The notes beneath the pieces were generated by a model. That model did no database searches. It had not been told where the DNA came from and saw nothing but the letters and a program-made list of their open reading frames with translations. A program made the translations under genes and the position numbers. Positions 21,975-33,893 of a stretch of DNA of 64,000 nt are shown here, in pieces. Each line of letters starts with the position of its first letter. Positions within the stretch are counted from its first letter, which is position 1. Source of the stretch: Megaustenia siamemsis (Eukaryota > Mollusca > Gastropoda > Stylommatophora > Ariophantidae); NCBI GenBank assembly GCA_032433765.1, contig JAVIAB010000092.1, positions 67,403,666 through 67,467,665 of the forward strand, given 5' to 3'.

Positions 21975-22330
21975 AGGCGCCCCCCCCCCAGCACCAGAGC
22001 TGGAAGTTGTCAGTGACTCACAACTGATGGCTTGCGCCAGGATCGGTGAACCAGAACCATCCAGACCCTGCTACACCTCTTCGTGGTGCCTCTAGAAACA
22101 GACTAACCTGTCTAGTCTGGCCAAGCGAGCAGGGATCGAAGTGGGAAGACGAACCCGGTACACAAAAAAACGTCGGCTGAAATCGGATGTGTTGGGCCGA
22201 AAGGCGCAGATATCACAGTGTTACACTGCAAACTTCAACACAACGTAACTACGTCCACTTACGTCCTTTTAAGGGCGGATGACGAGGAGGAAGTCTACGG
22301 TTCGTATCCGTTAGAATACCTCAAATCATC
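21975..22330 (+). repeat. Rep-E copy 1
   Basis: Reverse complement of 58.985-59.302 kb. Landmarks: CAGCACCAGAGCTGGAAGTT, TGGCTTGCGCCAGGATCGGT, CTAGTCTGGCCAAGCG and CGGCTGAAATCGGATGTGTT followed by GGGCC and GGCGCAGA. The last segment is shared with MiniRetro. It ends before a (CAT)n run at 22341-22361. It is noncoding. Confidence 0.85.
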
Positions 22331-22600
22331 GGGCGAACGCATCATCATCATCATCATCATCTCCTCTGACCCAGTATATCTCAATCCACACAGTCCGAAT
22401 TAATGTAAATTTCATCCTTTAATTTCCTGTTTGATGTTTTCCAGTTTTCCGTTTTACAAGAGTGTTCATACTTTCCAAATTCATATTTTCAATGTCTTTA
22501 ATATAAATAAACAAAAAATGGGACACATACGTCATATAAACAAACATATGATATATTTATGACACATCTATTTTTTTTTAAAATAGATCGAAAACTACAA
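22331..22600. other. No gene; (CAT)n run
   Basis: A short (CAT)n tract then AT-rich DNA. Confidence 0.5.
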
Positions 22601-23310
22601 TCTTGATGTAATGCAGCTGTATAGCTACAAGCGGTTTATCATTGACGACAAACTATCTTTAGTTACAGAAATTTACACCAGCATTGGTAAAGCTGTTATT
22701 ACCTTCGTCCACCGTTCTAGGTGCGCTTGGCAAAACATAAAACTGACAACTAAAACAAATGTTTATAACGCCTGCATCGTTAGTATCCTTTTATATGGCA
22801 GTGAATCATAGACAACTTATACAAAGCAAAAGAGAAGACTACATGCATTCCATATGCGATGCTAGCGCCTATTCCTGATATCACCTGGAAGGATAAAGTG
22901 GTGACGTGGAGGTCCTAACTAGCACGGGCTCAGGAACGTCTATCCGCCGCTCAAACAACGTAGGTTACGCTGGCTTGGCCACTTACACTGCAAAGAAGAT
23001 GACCGCATACTAAGAGATATACTTTATGGGAAACTAGAAGAAGGCACAAGAACAGGGGGACTCCCAACTCATTTTATTGATAGATGTATGTACACGTGAC
23101 ATGAAAACTGAACATAATCCCTACAGTCTGGGAAGCGATAGATGCAGACCGCAATCTTTGGAAGCACACTATAAAGCTTAAACTTAAGCAAGAAGCTAGC
23201 AGATTCAAAGAAAAAGGGAATTCAATGAAAAGAACACAAAAAATAAAATTTTCTAGGCGCTGCAAAATCTATAGGCAACTATGACTGACGGAGACTACTA
23301 TGCATTATAG
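22601..23310 (+). mobile_element. LINE-D C-terminal relic
   Basis: Plus strand: DDKLSLVTEIYTSIGKA, TKTNVYNACIVSILLYGSES, then frameshifted KQRRLRWLGHLHCKEDDRIL, RDILYGKLEEGTRTGG and a degraded cysteine/tryptophan end. This region after the RT palm is typical of many LINE proteins. It carries stops after YGSES and several frameshifts. Related pieces lie at 26.6-27.0 and 52.7-53.5 kb. Confidence 0.8.
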
Positions 23311-24555
23311 AGTGGACTGGACTGCTTCAATATTGCCTTCTTTTTTTTTCTCATTTGCCTTTCAGCGTTAAGGGGAGACATCTTTTTAATACAGTGCATT
23401 ACTTTTTTTTTTTTTTTTGACTCATCAACGAAGAATTAAGGTTGCAAAATGGCAGTAAGTTTTAGTGCAGGTCTCTCGTGGCAAGACGCTGTGTCGAGGA
23501 GTATGTGTTCGATGCTAATTCAGTCTGTCTATTGTTCTGCTTTCTGTTTGTTGATTTTCTTTCAGCGTGTTGTAAACACACCTGTCCTCCAACATTATTC
23601 GTTGATTGCTACCTTGGAAGTTGTCATAACATAAAATATTCATTTATTATTATTATTATTTGTCTATTATGACTGATGTCGTTCCTATTTACATATATAC
23701 TCCTCTCACTCAAACACTCTCTCTGTCTCTCACTGTGTTTGTGTGCCTGTATATCTTTCTCAAACAATTCATATCTTCAAGAAGATGGCCATCGTAGACA
23801 ACCATCCATAACCAGTGAGCAACAGTGTCTACAGACAGTGGTGTGATGGTTGTACTATCAAATGTTGACAGATACGTCTAGACACAAGACATAAACCGTC
23901 CCGCCTAGAGACCTGTGTTTAGTGTTAGTACTGGCTGGAAGTAGTGAAATGTGTCTGCATTCTCACAAGATGGTTCCATAAACATTGATCGACGCGTCCC
24001 TGCGTGTAATTCACTGACTTGTCTTCAAGTCGTTCTCAACATTACCAACATTCTAGCACTTGTATTTTCAGTAGGGCATGCGAATTTTCTGCCAAGTGCC
24101 GTGCCGTCATCCAGTGTTACGAGCTATTAACACGTGAGTAAGTGAGAAAAAATAGTAAAGAAACAATGACGCCACGGTGCGTGACTTACATGGAATATTG
24201 TATTAATGTCTTTAATTTTCTTCATCATGGACAATTCTTTTGGAAATTAGGTCAGTACTAAGTCAGGCTATTTTTCTTCAAAACCAACTAAAGACTGAAT
24301 GAACCAAGAAGATGGTCGCTAGGTTGCATGAACTCATGGCTTCAGTTCATTAACCACTATTCTACTGCGGTTTTGAGATGCCGAGAAAGAGTACTTCTAC
24401 TGAGATAAATAGTCTGTGCTTGCACTTGATCTAATATACAAAAACAAGACCTATTATCGAGCTAGAAATTGTGAGAGAGAAACTGTGCCTGCACAACACT
24501 ACCTATGCTCATGAATTTAACAAGATGAGGGCTCAGCGCAGTGTAATAAAGGAAC
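23311..24555. other. No gene seen
   Basis: Unique-looking DNA with T-runs near 23341 and 23404, and (TTA)n near 23641. No domain in any frame. Confidence 0.45.
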
Positions 24556-25455
24556 CCTTTTGTCCTTTAATCAGAATTATGTTCTATCACCATATCCTTT
24601 TAACTTATTCACCGAGCAAATCTTCAAAGAAGTCATGGGGTTGCCAGGACTAAACATCAATGGATATATAATCAATAACCTATGACATGTTATGATACCG
24701 TATTAATGGTAGAAAATCCAGAAGACCCACAACAACTAGTGAACAAAATAAACAAAGCAAAGAAAATGGCGAGGAAATAAATATTAAAAAGACTAAAACT
24801 ATGATTATTAGCCGACAAAAGGCACAACATAAAAAAGGTAATACCGAAGACCTAGAAAGTTCAAGAATATAGCTATCTTGGACATATTAAAACGAATGAA
24901 GGAAAGTGTCAAATATAAATAAACAAAAGTATAGGAATGGCTAGCAACCAATTTTAACAACATGAAAGATATACTTATATCAAAGCCAATAACATCGGAA
25001 CTAAATTTACGAATAGCAAAATACTAAATTTACTCAACATTTCAGTATGGTGCAGAAACATGGACATTAAATATAAGAAAACATAGCTGACAATTGATGC
25101 ATTTGAAATGTGGATCTATAGGAAAATTGGGAGAATTGTGTGAAAAGAAAAAAAGACAAACAAGAAAGTTCTAAATCAGCTGAAAATGACAAAAGAATTA
25201 CTTAACACAATTCTAAAAAGACAACTGAATTTATTAGGACATGTGAGAGACATAATACCCTTTTAAAAGTCATCTTGGAAGGGAAGGTACAAGGCAGACG
25301 AAGCAGAGGCAGACCAAGACTAAAGTGGACTGATAACATCAATAGGTGGTCAGGTGAATCTATGACAACGTGCACTATCAAAGCAAGAGACACAATAAAA
25401 CGGCACTCCATGTTAGCTGACCTTCGATGTGGAGACGACACCCAATGAATGAAAA
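24556..25455 (+). mobile_element. LINE-E relic, RT palm to C-terminus
   Basis: Plus strand: LSPYPFNLFTEQIFKEVMG-like sequence near 24.59 kb, LNINGYIINNL, a lost ADD motif, ENPEDPQQLVNKINK, NNMKDILISKPITSELNLRI, YGAETWTL, LNQLKMTKELLNTILKRQLN-like sequence and GRRSRGRPRLKWTDNINRWS. Many stops and frameshifts are present. It ends near 25.45 kb, beside a short CA-rich run and the SINE-3 head. Confidence 0.8.
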
Positions 25456-25510
25456 TGCCCTGCACACACACACGTTTAGGCACGCACGCACAAACGCACC
25501 TACACACACA

Positions 25511-25630
25511 CTTCAGGGGCCTCAGTAGCCTAGTTTTGGGAAAACCACCTGACTGGACTACCGACGTTCGGACAATCCATGTTCGATTCAATCTGGCAGC
25601 AGTGTGAATTGTACTCGCTGTTGGGAAAAA
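25511..25630 (+). mobile_element. SINE-3 head fragment
   Basis: GGGGCCTCAGTAGCCTAGTT, then GACTGGACTACCGACGTTCG and ATGTTCGATTCAATC match the first 115 bp of SINE-3 at 20.8 kb, ending in an A-run. Confidence 0.8.
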
Positions 25631-25639
25631 AACAACTCC

Positions 25640-26330
25640 CTGTACTCCCTTATACTCCCTGTACTCCCTGTTGTGTAATACTCTCAGTTGGCTTTCGTAG
25701 TGTGTGTCCTATCCATCGCCATCGTCTTCGCTGTATCTCTTTATCCACTGGTATTTGACCGGTACATTTCCATAATTCCACGTTAGTGATTTTGTCCTGC
25801 CATTTCCATCCCTTTATTCTGCGCAAGCATCCATTAATGAAAGTCTGTACCTTCGTGATTGTCAATTTTGTTATTCTCCATGTTTCACAGCCATATAATA
25901 GGACCGACTTAACATTTGAGTTGAAAAATCATCAGCATATCTTAAGTTATTGATTATCTTTCCATTAATTTGTAGGACTGGCATCTCTATGTTTTTAAAT
26001 ATTTGCTCAGTGTATAGATTGAACAAGCTTGGTGATAGGATGCATCCCTGTCTTACTCCTCTTTTTATATCAATGGGTGTAGAGTTCACTTTGTTATATT
26101 TTATTATTGCTGTCTCAAACAGTATAGATTACATATAAGTCGTATGTCCATGCCATCTAGATTTATCTCTTTTAGGCATTCTATAAGTTGTTTGTGATGT
26201 ACTCTAACAAAAGCTTTGGTGTAGTCTATGAAGCAGGCATATATTGGTTTGTTTACTTCTGTGTACTTTTCGATTAATGTTCTCATGCAGAATATGGCTA
26301 ATTTCTACCAGTCTGAACTAAAGCCTGGAG
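25640..26330 (-). mobile_element. LINE-C-like copy with internal deletion
   Basis: Minus strand: LIEKYTEVNKPIYACFIDYT, KAFVRVHHKQLIECLKEI, IKRGVRQGCILSPSLFNLYT and NNLRYADD (the catalytic YADD is intact). The sequence then jumps to a VLLYGCETW-equivalent and on to IKGWKWQDKITNVELWKCTG and IQRRRWRWIGHTLRKPTESI. The stretch normally found between ADD and the YGCET block is missing, so this is an internally deleted, dead copy. Confidence 0.85.
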
Positions 26331-26640
26331 AGTAGTGTGCATAACTCAGCAACAATCCTACAACATTTGTATTAACCTGCGTATTATTTATATTTAAGAT
26401 GTGCACTGATGATCGCGAATGAACACAGTTACCATACAACCAAAATCTTTCTCACAGAAAATCATATTTTATACATTAGTCTGCAACACTAACTGTTCGA
26501 CGCTGTTTTGTCAAAAAAGCTTTTCTCACGGCTGGTCTTGCCGATATTGGAATGGCAGGTCCGGTTGCAAAAAGAAAAATATAGTTTTATGTGGGAGGGT
26601 CTTGCCTCCTTTTTCTTCAAACCTTGACTGCATTTCATTC
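26331..26640. other. No gene seen
   Basis: Unique-looking DNA between two LINE fragments; no recognisable domain. Confidence 0.4.
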
Positions 26641-27030
26641 TAACATTTAAGCATGTCGTTTATCTTCGTCATATGTTAAGATCATCTGCAAGCTTTTCCA
26701 AATTTTAGTTATTAATGGAGGATTCACTCAGGGAAGACATGCAGATATCTTTGTATCTTACTTTTAGCTTGTTTACAACAAGCTTCCGCTTCCCACGTAT
26801 GGGACGCTTCCCACGGTATAAGCTCCCCATACAATATTTTCTTGGGGATGTGAATGTTGACCATTCTTTGAACATGCCACAGCCATTTGATCTTCGATAC
26901 CTGATGAGTGTTGTTATAACGGCTGAGAGTGTATGACGTTGCATGATATTTGATATGGTTGCGTCGACCATATGATCTATGTGGCGTCTCTCTTTTTTCT
27001 TTTTAACAAATGCAGAATTCATTAATTCAG
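26641..27030 (-). mobile_element. LINE-D-like C-terminal fragment
   Basis: The minus-strand open frame holds ATISNIMQRHTLSAVITTL, RRSNGCGMFKEWSTFTSPRK and YCMGSLYRGKRPIRGKRKL, then KVRYKDICMSSLSESSINN. The YGxLxxGKRP-RYKDIC pattern is the usual end of several LINE ORFs. It is 5'-truncated. Confidence 0.7.
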
Positions 27031-27049
27031 TCGAATGTAAAAACGTGCC

Positions 27050-27335
27050 TTTGACGCCTTAGGTGGTGTATGAGTTATAATGAGTTAGCCATGTTTTGTT
27101 TTTTCATGACTACGGACAATTTTTGGATGATGTAGTCGGTATGAAGGCAGACCGCCTTTACTTCCGATTTAAAAAAAAAAAAATCTTCGGTAGCCATTAT
27201 TAGATACTGCTTAGATCATTGAGCTTTTGTCGAGTAATAAAAAGAACCCCGCCATTTCTATAAATTGAACCCAGACCCTCTTCTCAAAACATAAGCACAC
27301 TAACCACTCAGCCACCCTCAACCGGCTGACTTTTA
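27050..27335 (-). mobile_element. Old SINE-1-related element
   Basis: The minus strand starts with a tRNA-like head, GGCTGAGTGGTTAGTGTGCT (A box) and GTCTGGGTTCAATTT (B box). The other end keeps a degraded SINE-1 body: GGATGATGTAGTCGGTATGA and GCCTTTACTTCC. It is much more diverged than the copies at 1.4, 32.3, 49.9 and 57.9 kb. Confidence 0.65.
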
Positions 27336-28435
27336 CCTTTATCTTAGTCATTTAAGAGAACCGCAGATTCTTTGTCTGGTAAATAAACACGGTCTAGAAT
27401 GGTACTAATCACATTATCCACATGTATGTATAAATAACTAAAATAAAATATGGGCATTCACATCCTGCTGTCGAACTGACGTACTCGAAGTATGACAGAA
27501 TTATTTATTCTTTTTTTTTTTTTTAAAATCGAGCTCCATCCACAACAATTAAACACGAACAAGCTAACAACATAACGTCAATTTTCATGAGCCTGTTCTA
27601 AATTTAGAATACAACGTGAGGACATATATGTCAATAGAATCTGCCCATACGTGATTTATTTTGTTAGAACCCTGTAGTTCATGCAACTTGTAAATGTTGT
27701 ATATGAGTAATACAAGGGGGGGGGGGGGAAGAGAAGAGAGAGAGAGAGAGAAAAGAGGGGGGTGGAGGGGGAGTGAGAGATAGAGCTGTGTGCATGAGTC
27801 AGTGAGGAGAGTTTATATGAACTCACGCACGCACATACACATACGTACGCACGCACGCGCACGCACACACACATATACATACAATAACCCATTTTGCCCA
27901 AAGAAATTAACTGATTTTGCTCTATTTATGTTGAGTGTGTCACACACGTCCCTGAATCAACATCAAATGTGTTAAGAGAGAACACCGGATGCATGTACGT
28001 GATAGCGATCACTTCATCACCTCCAGCCTATTGTGGAAAGAGCACCTATTATGTGCTTTGACCATTTTTGTTTAAAGGGGAGCGAGATGAAGGATGGCAG
28101 ACATGAAACTGTTTACATAGCAACAACGTTGTTATTTACCTAGCAACAACATTATTAAGTGTTGTCTTTAATTAGGATTACGTAATTCGCTGTGGGTGGT
28201 TAATGAAGTTGGGGTGGGGGTGTAAGCAAACTGTCAGAAAGAATGAAATAATAAGACATACATTCTACAATAAGGCTATTAATTAAAGTGGTCATATAAT
28301 TGGCAATACACATCTGAAGAGGAGGAAAAAAAAGTGCAAACAAGAAATTGTGCCAGCAAATTAAAGTAAATATAACGCAATACTACTTTGATTGATTAAT
28401 AGGTATGATTGGTCTCAGCATAACCTTTTAATCGT
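27336..28435. other. No gene; microsatellites
   Basis: Poly-G plus GA-rich tract at about 27716-27780 and a CA/CG-rich run at about 27825-27877. The remainder is unique-looking. Confidence 0.5.
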
Positions 28436-31400
28436 GCATCTTCTTCTACCTTTCAGCTCCCTGTGGAGCATAGGTCTTCAACAAACACTTTCCAGGTCGT
28501 TTTGTTTCTTGCCATTATTTTAAGATCATTCCATGTCTTCCCCATCATCTTCATCTCTGCTTCTATCTGTCTTCTCAAAGAATTTCTTGGTCTTCCTTTT
28601 TTCTTTTCCGCTGGGGATTACAAAAAAATGGCCTTTTGTGTAACACACTCAGTCGGCTTTCTCAGTGTGTGTCCTATCCCGCGCTATCGTCTTCGCTGTA
28701 TCTTTTTATCCACTGGTATTTGACTGGTACATTTCCATAATTCTATGTTAGTGATTTTGTCCTGCCATTTCCATCATTTTATTCTGCGTAAGCATCCATT
28801 AATGAAAGTCTGTATCTTCATGATTGTCATTTTTTGTTGTTTTGTTCTCCATGTTTCACAGCCATATAATAGGATTGACTTAACATTGGAGTTGACAATT
28901 TTTATTTTTTATTTAACCTAATTTCTTTGGACTTCCATTTGTTTCCCAGTAAAACAAAAGCTCCTCTTGCTTTTGATATCCTTATTTTGGCATCATTTTC
29001 TCTTCCTCCCTCTTTATCTATATTAATGCTCAGATATATGTAAGATTGTACGTCTAGCAGAGGTATTTCTCCTAATTTTATTTGTTTATTGCCAACTGCA
29101 TTAATTCTCATAATGTTGGTCTTATCTCTATTAATTTTCAGTCCTAGTTGTTGTGATCTCTCATCAAGTATGCTCATTTTATCCTGTATCTGTTGTTGGC
29201 TGTGTGATAGGAGAGCTATGTCATCAGCAAAGTCTAAATCATTAAGTAGGTTGGTCAGTGATCACTGGATTCCATTTATGTTGTTTTGAGTAATTCTCAT
29301 AATCCAATCTATGGCCAGTAGAAAGAGAAATGGAGACAGAAGGCATCCCTGCCTTACTTCTGTTCTTATTTCTAATGCTTCTGTAAGGTGCCCTTCATGC
29401 ACCACACTACATTTCATTCCTTCATACGTTGTTTTTATCAGGTTAATAAACTTTATGGGGATTCTAATGACTCATCAACTTCCAAAGCATTCCTCTGTCT
29501 GAATTATCAAATGCCTTTTCGTAATCTATGAATGCAATTAAAGTGGGGATTGTATTTCTAAACTTTGTTCAACTATTATACGTAGAGTAGTTATTTGATC
29601 AGCCCATGATCTGTTCTTCCTAATACCTGCTTGTTCATCTCTCAAATGTTTCTCTATGGCCTCTTTTAGTCTCTCCAGAATGATTCTGCTTAATATTTTT
29701 CCTGGCACTGATAGTAGCATAATTCCCCTATAATTTGTGCACTCCTGTAAACTTCCTTTCTTTGGTAGTTTGATCATATAACCTTCTTTCCAGTCTTGTA
29801 TTTCTTCCCTCTCCCAATTTTTTTTTCTAATAGATTATGTAACATCTCGGTAGGTGATAATAACTGCTTTGATGGTTTCCGAAGGAATTTCATATGGTCC
29901 TGTGGCTTTACCATTTTTTAATAGTTTGATGGCTTTCATTATGTCTTCTTTGCTTGGTTTTCCACAGTTAACGTGTAACTCTTCTTCTGCTGGTAGTATA
30001 TCTGGAGGATTATTTGAGCCGGGTCTGTTCAAGAGTTCTTCAAAGTGTTCTTTCCATCTCTCCATTTGTTCCCTTATATTATAAAGTAGATTTCCTTTCT
30101 TATATTTAATAAAAGCATTGATCTGTTTGTATCTTCCACTTAATTTCTGTGTGCTGTTATAGAGTTCTTTCATATTTCCTTTATTTGCTGCTTCCTCTGC
30201 CTCTTTGGCTAGTTCATCTATATATTTCCTCTTATCCCTTTTAATGCATCTTCTCACTTCTTTGTTCAACTCTGTAAGCTTCCTGTGTCTTGGATTTATT
30301 ACTTCTCGTTTTGCTTTTATTTATGTCTGCTTTCTTGTTCTTTCTTTCTTTAATTTTATCCAGGGTCTCTTCTGTTATCCATGCCTTATTCTGGCGTTCT
30401 ATTTTCCCCAGCGTTTCTTCACATGTCTCTTTCCATATATCATTTACCTGTTTTAATTGATCTTCTATATTTATTGTATTTTCTAGTTGTTGGAGGACTT
30501 GGTATTTGTTTGATATTGTGACTGCGAATTTATCTGTAATTCCTTGTCTTTAAGAATCCCTATATTGAAATACTTTCTACCCTTACTCGTTGTAGTACAT
30601 CTTTTTAGTTTAAGTTTGGCTATCATAAGATGATGATCTGAAGCTACATCTGCCCTTCTATATACTTTTATATCCTGTAAGGATGACTTGATCCCGTGTG
30701 TTACCGGGGCCTCATTATGAGGGAGATAAAGAATAGTGACACTGTGACCTTCCAGGCATGTCGTAAGAGGCGACTAAGGAAGTTGATCGATGGCTTGACA
30801 AGCTGTCATTGTAAAAAGTATTGTTATGGAAACAGCGCCATAGATTTTAGAGCAGTGATCTCTGCAATATGTGCCATTTTGGCACGCAAGGTTTCTGTTT
30901 TGAGATTGTAGTTCTGCCCTATGTGCCATCTTCGGCTCGAAAGGACAATAGATAGATAGAAGGATGACTTACATTTATTTTTAATACATATGTGATCAAT
31001 TTGATTTTCCGTTCTATTATATGGTGACATCCATATAGCTTTATGCATTTTTTTATGTTGGAATATTGTTCCTCCTAGGCTCACTTGATTAAGGGCACAG
31101 AAATTCACAAATATCTCTCCATTCTCGTTTATATCCCCAAGTCCATGTTTTCCCATAATCTCTTCGAAACCTCTGTTGTCTGATCCTACTTTAGCATTTA
31201 GATCTCCCATCAATATTATATTATACTTGGCTATTTCATGTCTTTCATCCACCTGACATTGTAACTGTTTATAGAATTCATCTTTAACTAAATCATCCTT
31301 ATTATTGGTTGGTGCATAGCGCTGGATAATGTATAATTTTATTTAGTTTTTGTTGTTGTTTTAAATGTTGCTCTCATTAGTCTAGGCCTTACTGCTTCCC

Positions 31401-31760
31401 ATTCTATTAGTGTCTTCTGTGCATTCCTTGATAACATTATAGCCACCCTTTCACTATGTTGTGCTCCAAGGTCCTGGTGTCCTGATGATAAAATCATCTC
31501 TCCTGTATTTAGTTGTATTCTTTCCGTTCCTAGCCATCTTGTTTCGCACATTCCTAGAATATCTATTTTGTAATTTCTCATTTCTGCTGCTACCTGTGGA
31601 GCTTTTCCTTGTTCGTTTAGGGTACGTACATTCCAGGTGCCAATTCTGGAGGATTTCCTGGTAGACAAAAGGTGAATCGGCAACGCGGACTCCTTACGTC
31701 TTTCTCCGGCTTGTGTCATACGTCTCCTAGACAGAGAGCCTTTATCTTTCCTGGATGGCG
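28436..31760 (-). mobile_element. LINE-C, nearly full length, inactive
   Basis: Minus-strand LINE with endonuclease, RT and C-terminal domain in order. Endonuclease: IGTWNVRTLNEQGKAPQ, ILGMCETRWLG, ILMGDLNAKVGSDNRGFEE, ENQIDHICI and ASDHHLMIAKLKLK, so the catalytic N, E, D/N, D and H landmarks are visible. RT: KLLKNGKATGPYEIPSETI, NYRGIMLLSVPGKILSRIIL, DEQAGIRKNRSWADQI, LNDLDFADDIALLSHSQQQ. C-terminus: WKWQDKITNIELWKC, RPRNSLRRQIEAEMKMMGKT. The 3' end has a GAA-type tail. It resembles RTE-like elements often annotated as craniofacial development protein 2-like endonuclease-RT (from memory). Several frameshifts, stops and a SINE-4 insertion make it dead. It is the best reference for the LINE-C pieces at 5.8 and 25.6 kb. 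Confidence 0.9.
30690..30959 (+). mobile_element. SINE-4 inserted in LINE-C
   Basis: A 270-bp element bounded by the 11-bp duplication AAGGATGACTT at 30679-30689 and 30960-30970, interrupting the LINE-C endonuclease before its last motif. The head is TCCCGTGTGTTACCGGGGCC with a CCTCA/TGAGG hairpin. The middle contains ATGTCGTAAGAGGCGACTAA. The 3' end is CTTCGGCTCGAAAGGACAAT plus a (AGAT)n tail. The same 3' end occurs on LINE-G at 56.1 kb. Another copy is at 62.69 kb. Confidence 0.85.
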
Positions 31761-31769
31761 GATTTACTT

Positions 31770-32265
31770 TTATTCTTTTTTTTTACTTGTTCAAGTTTGT
31801 GAAGTTTTTTCAGCTTATATTTTTGGTTATTTGGTTATGGAAGGCTCGGTATCACAGCAAACGAATTAAAATCCATAATTGCTCAACCGCCCGTGCCAGC
31901 GTAATCATCCGAATCTCATCTCCCAAACAAAGAAAGGTAACTGTAGTTCCCATCATAGCAGTCTCAGCACACGCCAAAGGCGAAACCGCGCAGAAAGTGA
32001 ACACAGCCAACTGTTCGCTGACATACGATATCATCATTCATCGAAAGCAATTGGAATATCGAAATATGATCAAAACGGAGGAGACACACAGCTCACGGTG
32101 TGCACAGAGCACTTAACTCAGTAGCTCCTGCAACAAGCGGACTTGGAATATGAGGAAACTGCAATAAGGAACACTTTTCATGCATAGCCTTCAAGTGTTC
32201 CCGCCGTCTATCCACCATATACCGGGAGTTCACGTCCTCTTGAAAATGATGATCTAAATGAATTA
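31770..32265 (-). mobile_element. Rep-G / MiniRetro-related segment
   Basis: On the minus strand 32265-32130 matches MiniRetro 5' sequence at 8861-8975 (TTTTCAAGAGGACGTGA, GGCGGGAACA, AAGGCTATGCATGAAA, GTTCCTTATTGCAGTTTCCT). A frame reads HHFQEDVNSRYMVDRRREHL and stops at 32.09 kb; it may be a relic protein end but has no known domain. The far end (31835-31915) contains ATAATTGCTCAACCGCCCGT, shared with 18.55 kb. Confidence 0.6.
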
Positions 32266-32284
32266 ATGGTACAACAATATTTAG

Positions 32285-32542
32285 GGAGCCGGGACAGTTC
32301 AGTGGTTAGTGAACTGGACTACATAGGACAAGGGGTAGGGTTCGATCCCAACCGACGGCTTCCTGGTTCATCCAGCCTTAAATGGGTACCGGATTTTTTA
32401 ATGGGAAAGTAAAGCGGCACGGGCGTAATACCGACCACATTACCCCAAAAATCATGTGCCGAAGATCTGTAAAATTTATGGTCACTAACACCATATTCCC
32501 AATACGCCGCCCCTTAGCGTGACGGGGATACTTTACTTTTTT
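32285..32542 (+). mobile_element. SINE-1 copy with target-site duplication
   Basis: Plus-strand SINE-1 starting GGAGCCGGGACAGTTCAGTG, with B box GGTTCGATCCC and a poly-T/A-type end. It is flanked by the 14-bp duplication ACAACAATATTTAG at 32271-32284 and 32543-32556. A paralogous uninterrupted site exists at 55.73-55.76 kb (reverse strand). Confidence 0.9.
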
Positions 32543-32770
32543 ACAACAATATTTAGAGATTTACATAAAAAAAAATATATATTAACATTCATAGATTTTT
32601 TTAATACGTAGTTATTTCCCTTTGTTATAATTCATTTAATTATCAGAGACTCATAGCTGACAATTAGCGCTATGATAGAAGAACTAGACCTATCCAGAAT
32701 CTACTCCAACTTCTTTAGATGCCAGTCTGGCAAGAATTTGTATGGATCAATAAGGAAGGCATTAATCGCA
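32543..32770 (+). repeat. Inverted duplicate of 55.53-55.75 kb
   Basis: Shared landmarks in opposite orientation: CTCATAGCTGACAATTAGCG, AGAAGAACTAGACCTATCCA, GATGCCAGTCTGGCAAG and TTGTATGGATCAATAAGGA. It is noncoding in both places. Confidence 0.8.
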
Positions 32771-33152
32771 CATGCCTGTATGTAAACACATACAATGAAT
32801 ACATATATATATATATTCAAATGCGCGCACGCATACACCACTTCTGCAATGATGTATACTTTGTACAAATCCAGAAATTACATTTAATTATAAACAAAAG
32901 AATATATAGCAACAGGCTACAGGCAGATATGCTCATAACTCACCATCATTCCAGTTTATATTTATACTGACCCAAATACGTTGTCTGCTAGCTGTAGTTT
33001 AAATTTTTTTAAAATACCAAATATTTAGACAATTTAAGAATATTTATTATAATCCTCCATTCTTGCCAGTTTCGCATTATCAAGACCATATAGGCATCTA
33101 AGTGCAGCGATAGAAAGTTGAATCATTAAAAGTAAACGTGAAAGTATGTCTT
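32771..33152. other. No gene seen
   Basis: AT-rich DNA with a short (TA)n run near 32801. Confidence 0.5.
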
Positions 33153-33165
33153 ATTCGACAAAGTA

Positions 33166-33893
33166 GATGATATCTCATATCTTTGTGTGCATGTTTATGT
33201 TAGTCATGTCTCTTATCTTTGTGTGTGCATGTCTGTGTGTATCATATCTCATATTCTTGTGTGTGCATGGCTATGTTAGTCAAATCTCATATCTTTGTGT
33301 GTGCATGCCTATGTTAGTCATATTTCATATCTTTGTGTGTATGTCTATGTTAGATATGTGTCATATCTTTGTGTGTGCATGTCTATGTCAGTCATATCTC
33401 ATATCTTTATGTGCATGTCTATGTTAGTCATGTCTCATATATCTTGATGTGTGTCGGTGTTAGTCATGTGTCATATCGCTGTGTGCATGTCTGTGTTAGT
33501 CACATCTCATATCTTTGTGTGTGCATGTCTGTGTTAGTCACCTCTAGTGACTCGGGCAGATGGTGCTCGTAAACCTGGGAGGGCCGACCATCTAAGGGCA
33601 GAAACCCCCTACAGAAAAGACAATCTGATGCCTTGCAGGAAGATTGGGGACAATCAAAGGCTAAGGAAAGCAAACCTGAATAAAATGCTGGCTGAAATCG
33701 GATGCACTGGGCCTCTGGCGCACAACAAAGTGCAACGTTTTAACCGGTGTTCAATCAGAGTGGATCTGGCGGACTATAATTGTGATATTCGGACTGTGGG
33801 GGCGATCAACACACTTAACATGACAGCTGACTTCATGTGAGATTCTGGAATTCTACTTTGATTGAGTCCTGATCGCAGAGAGAGAGAAAGAGA

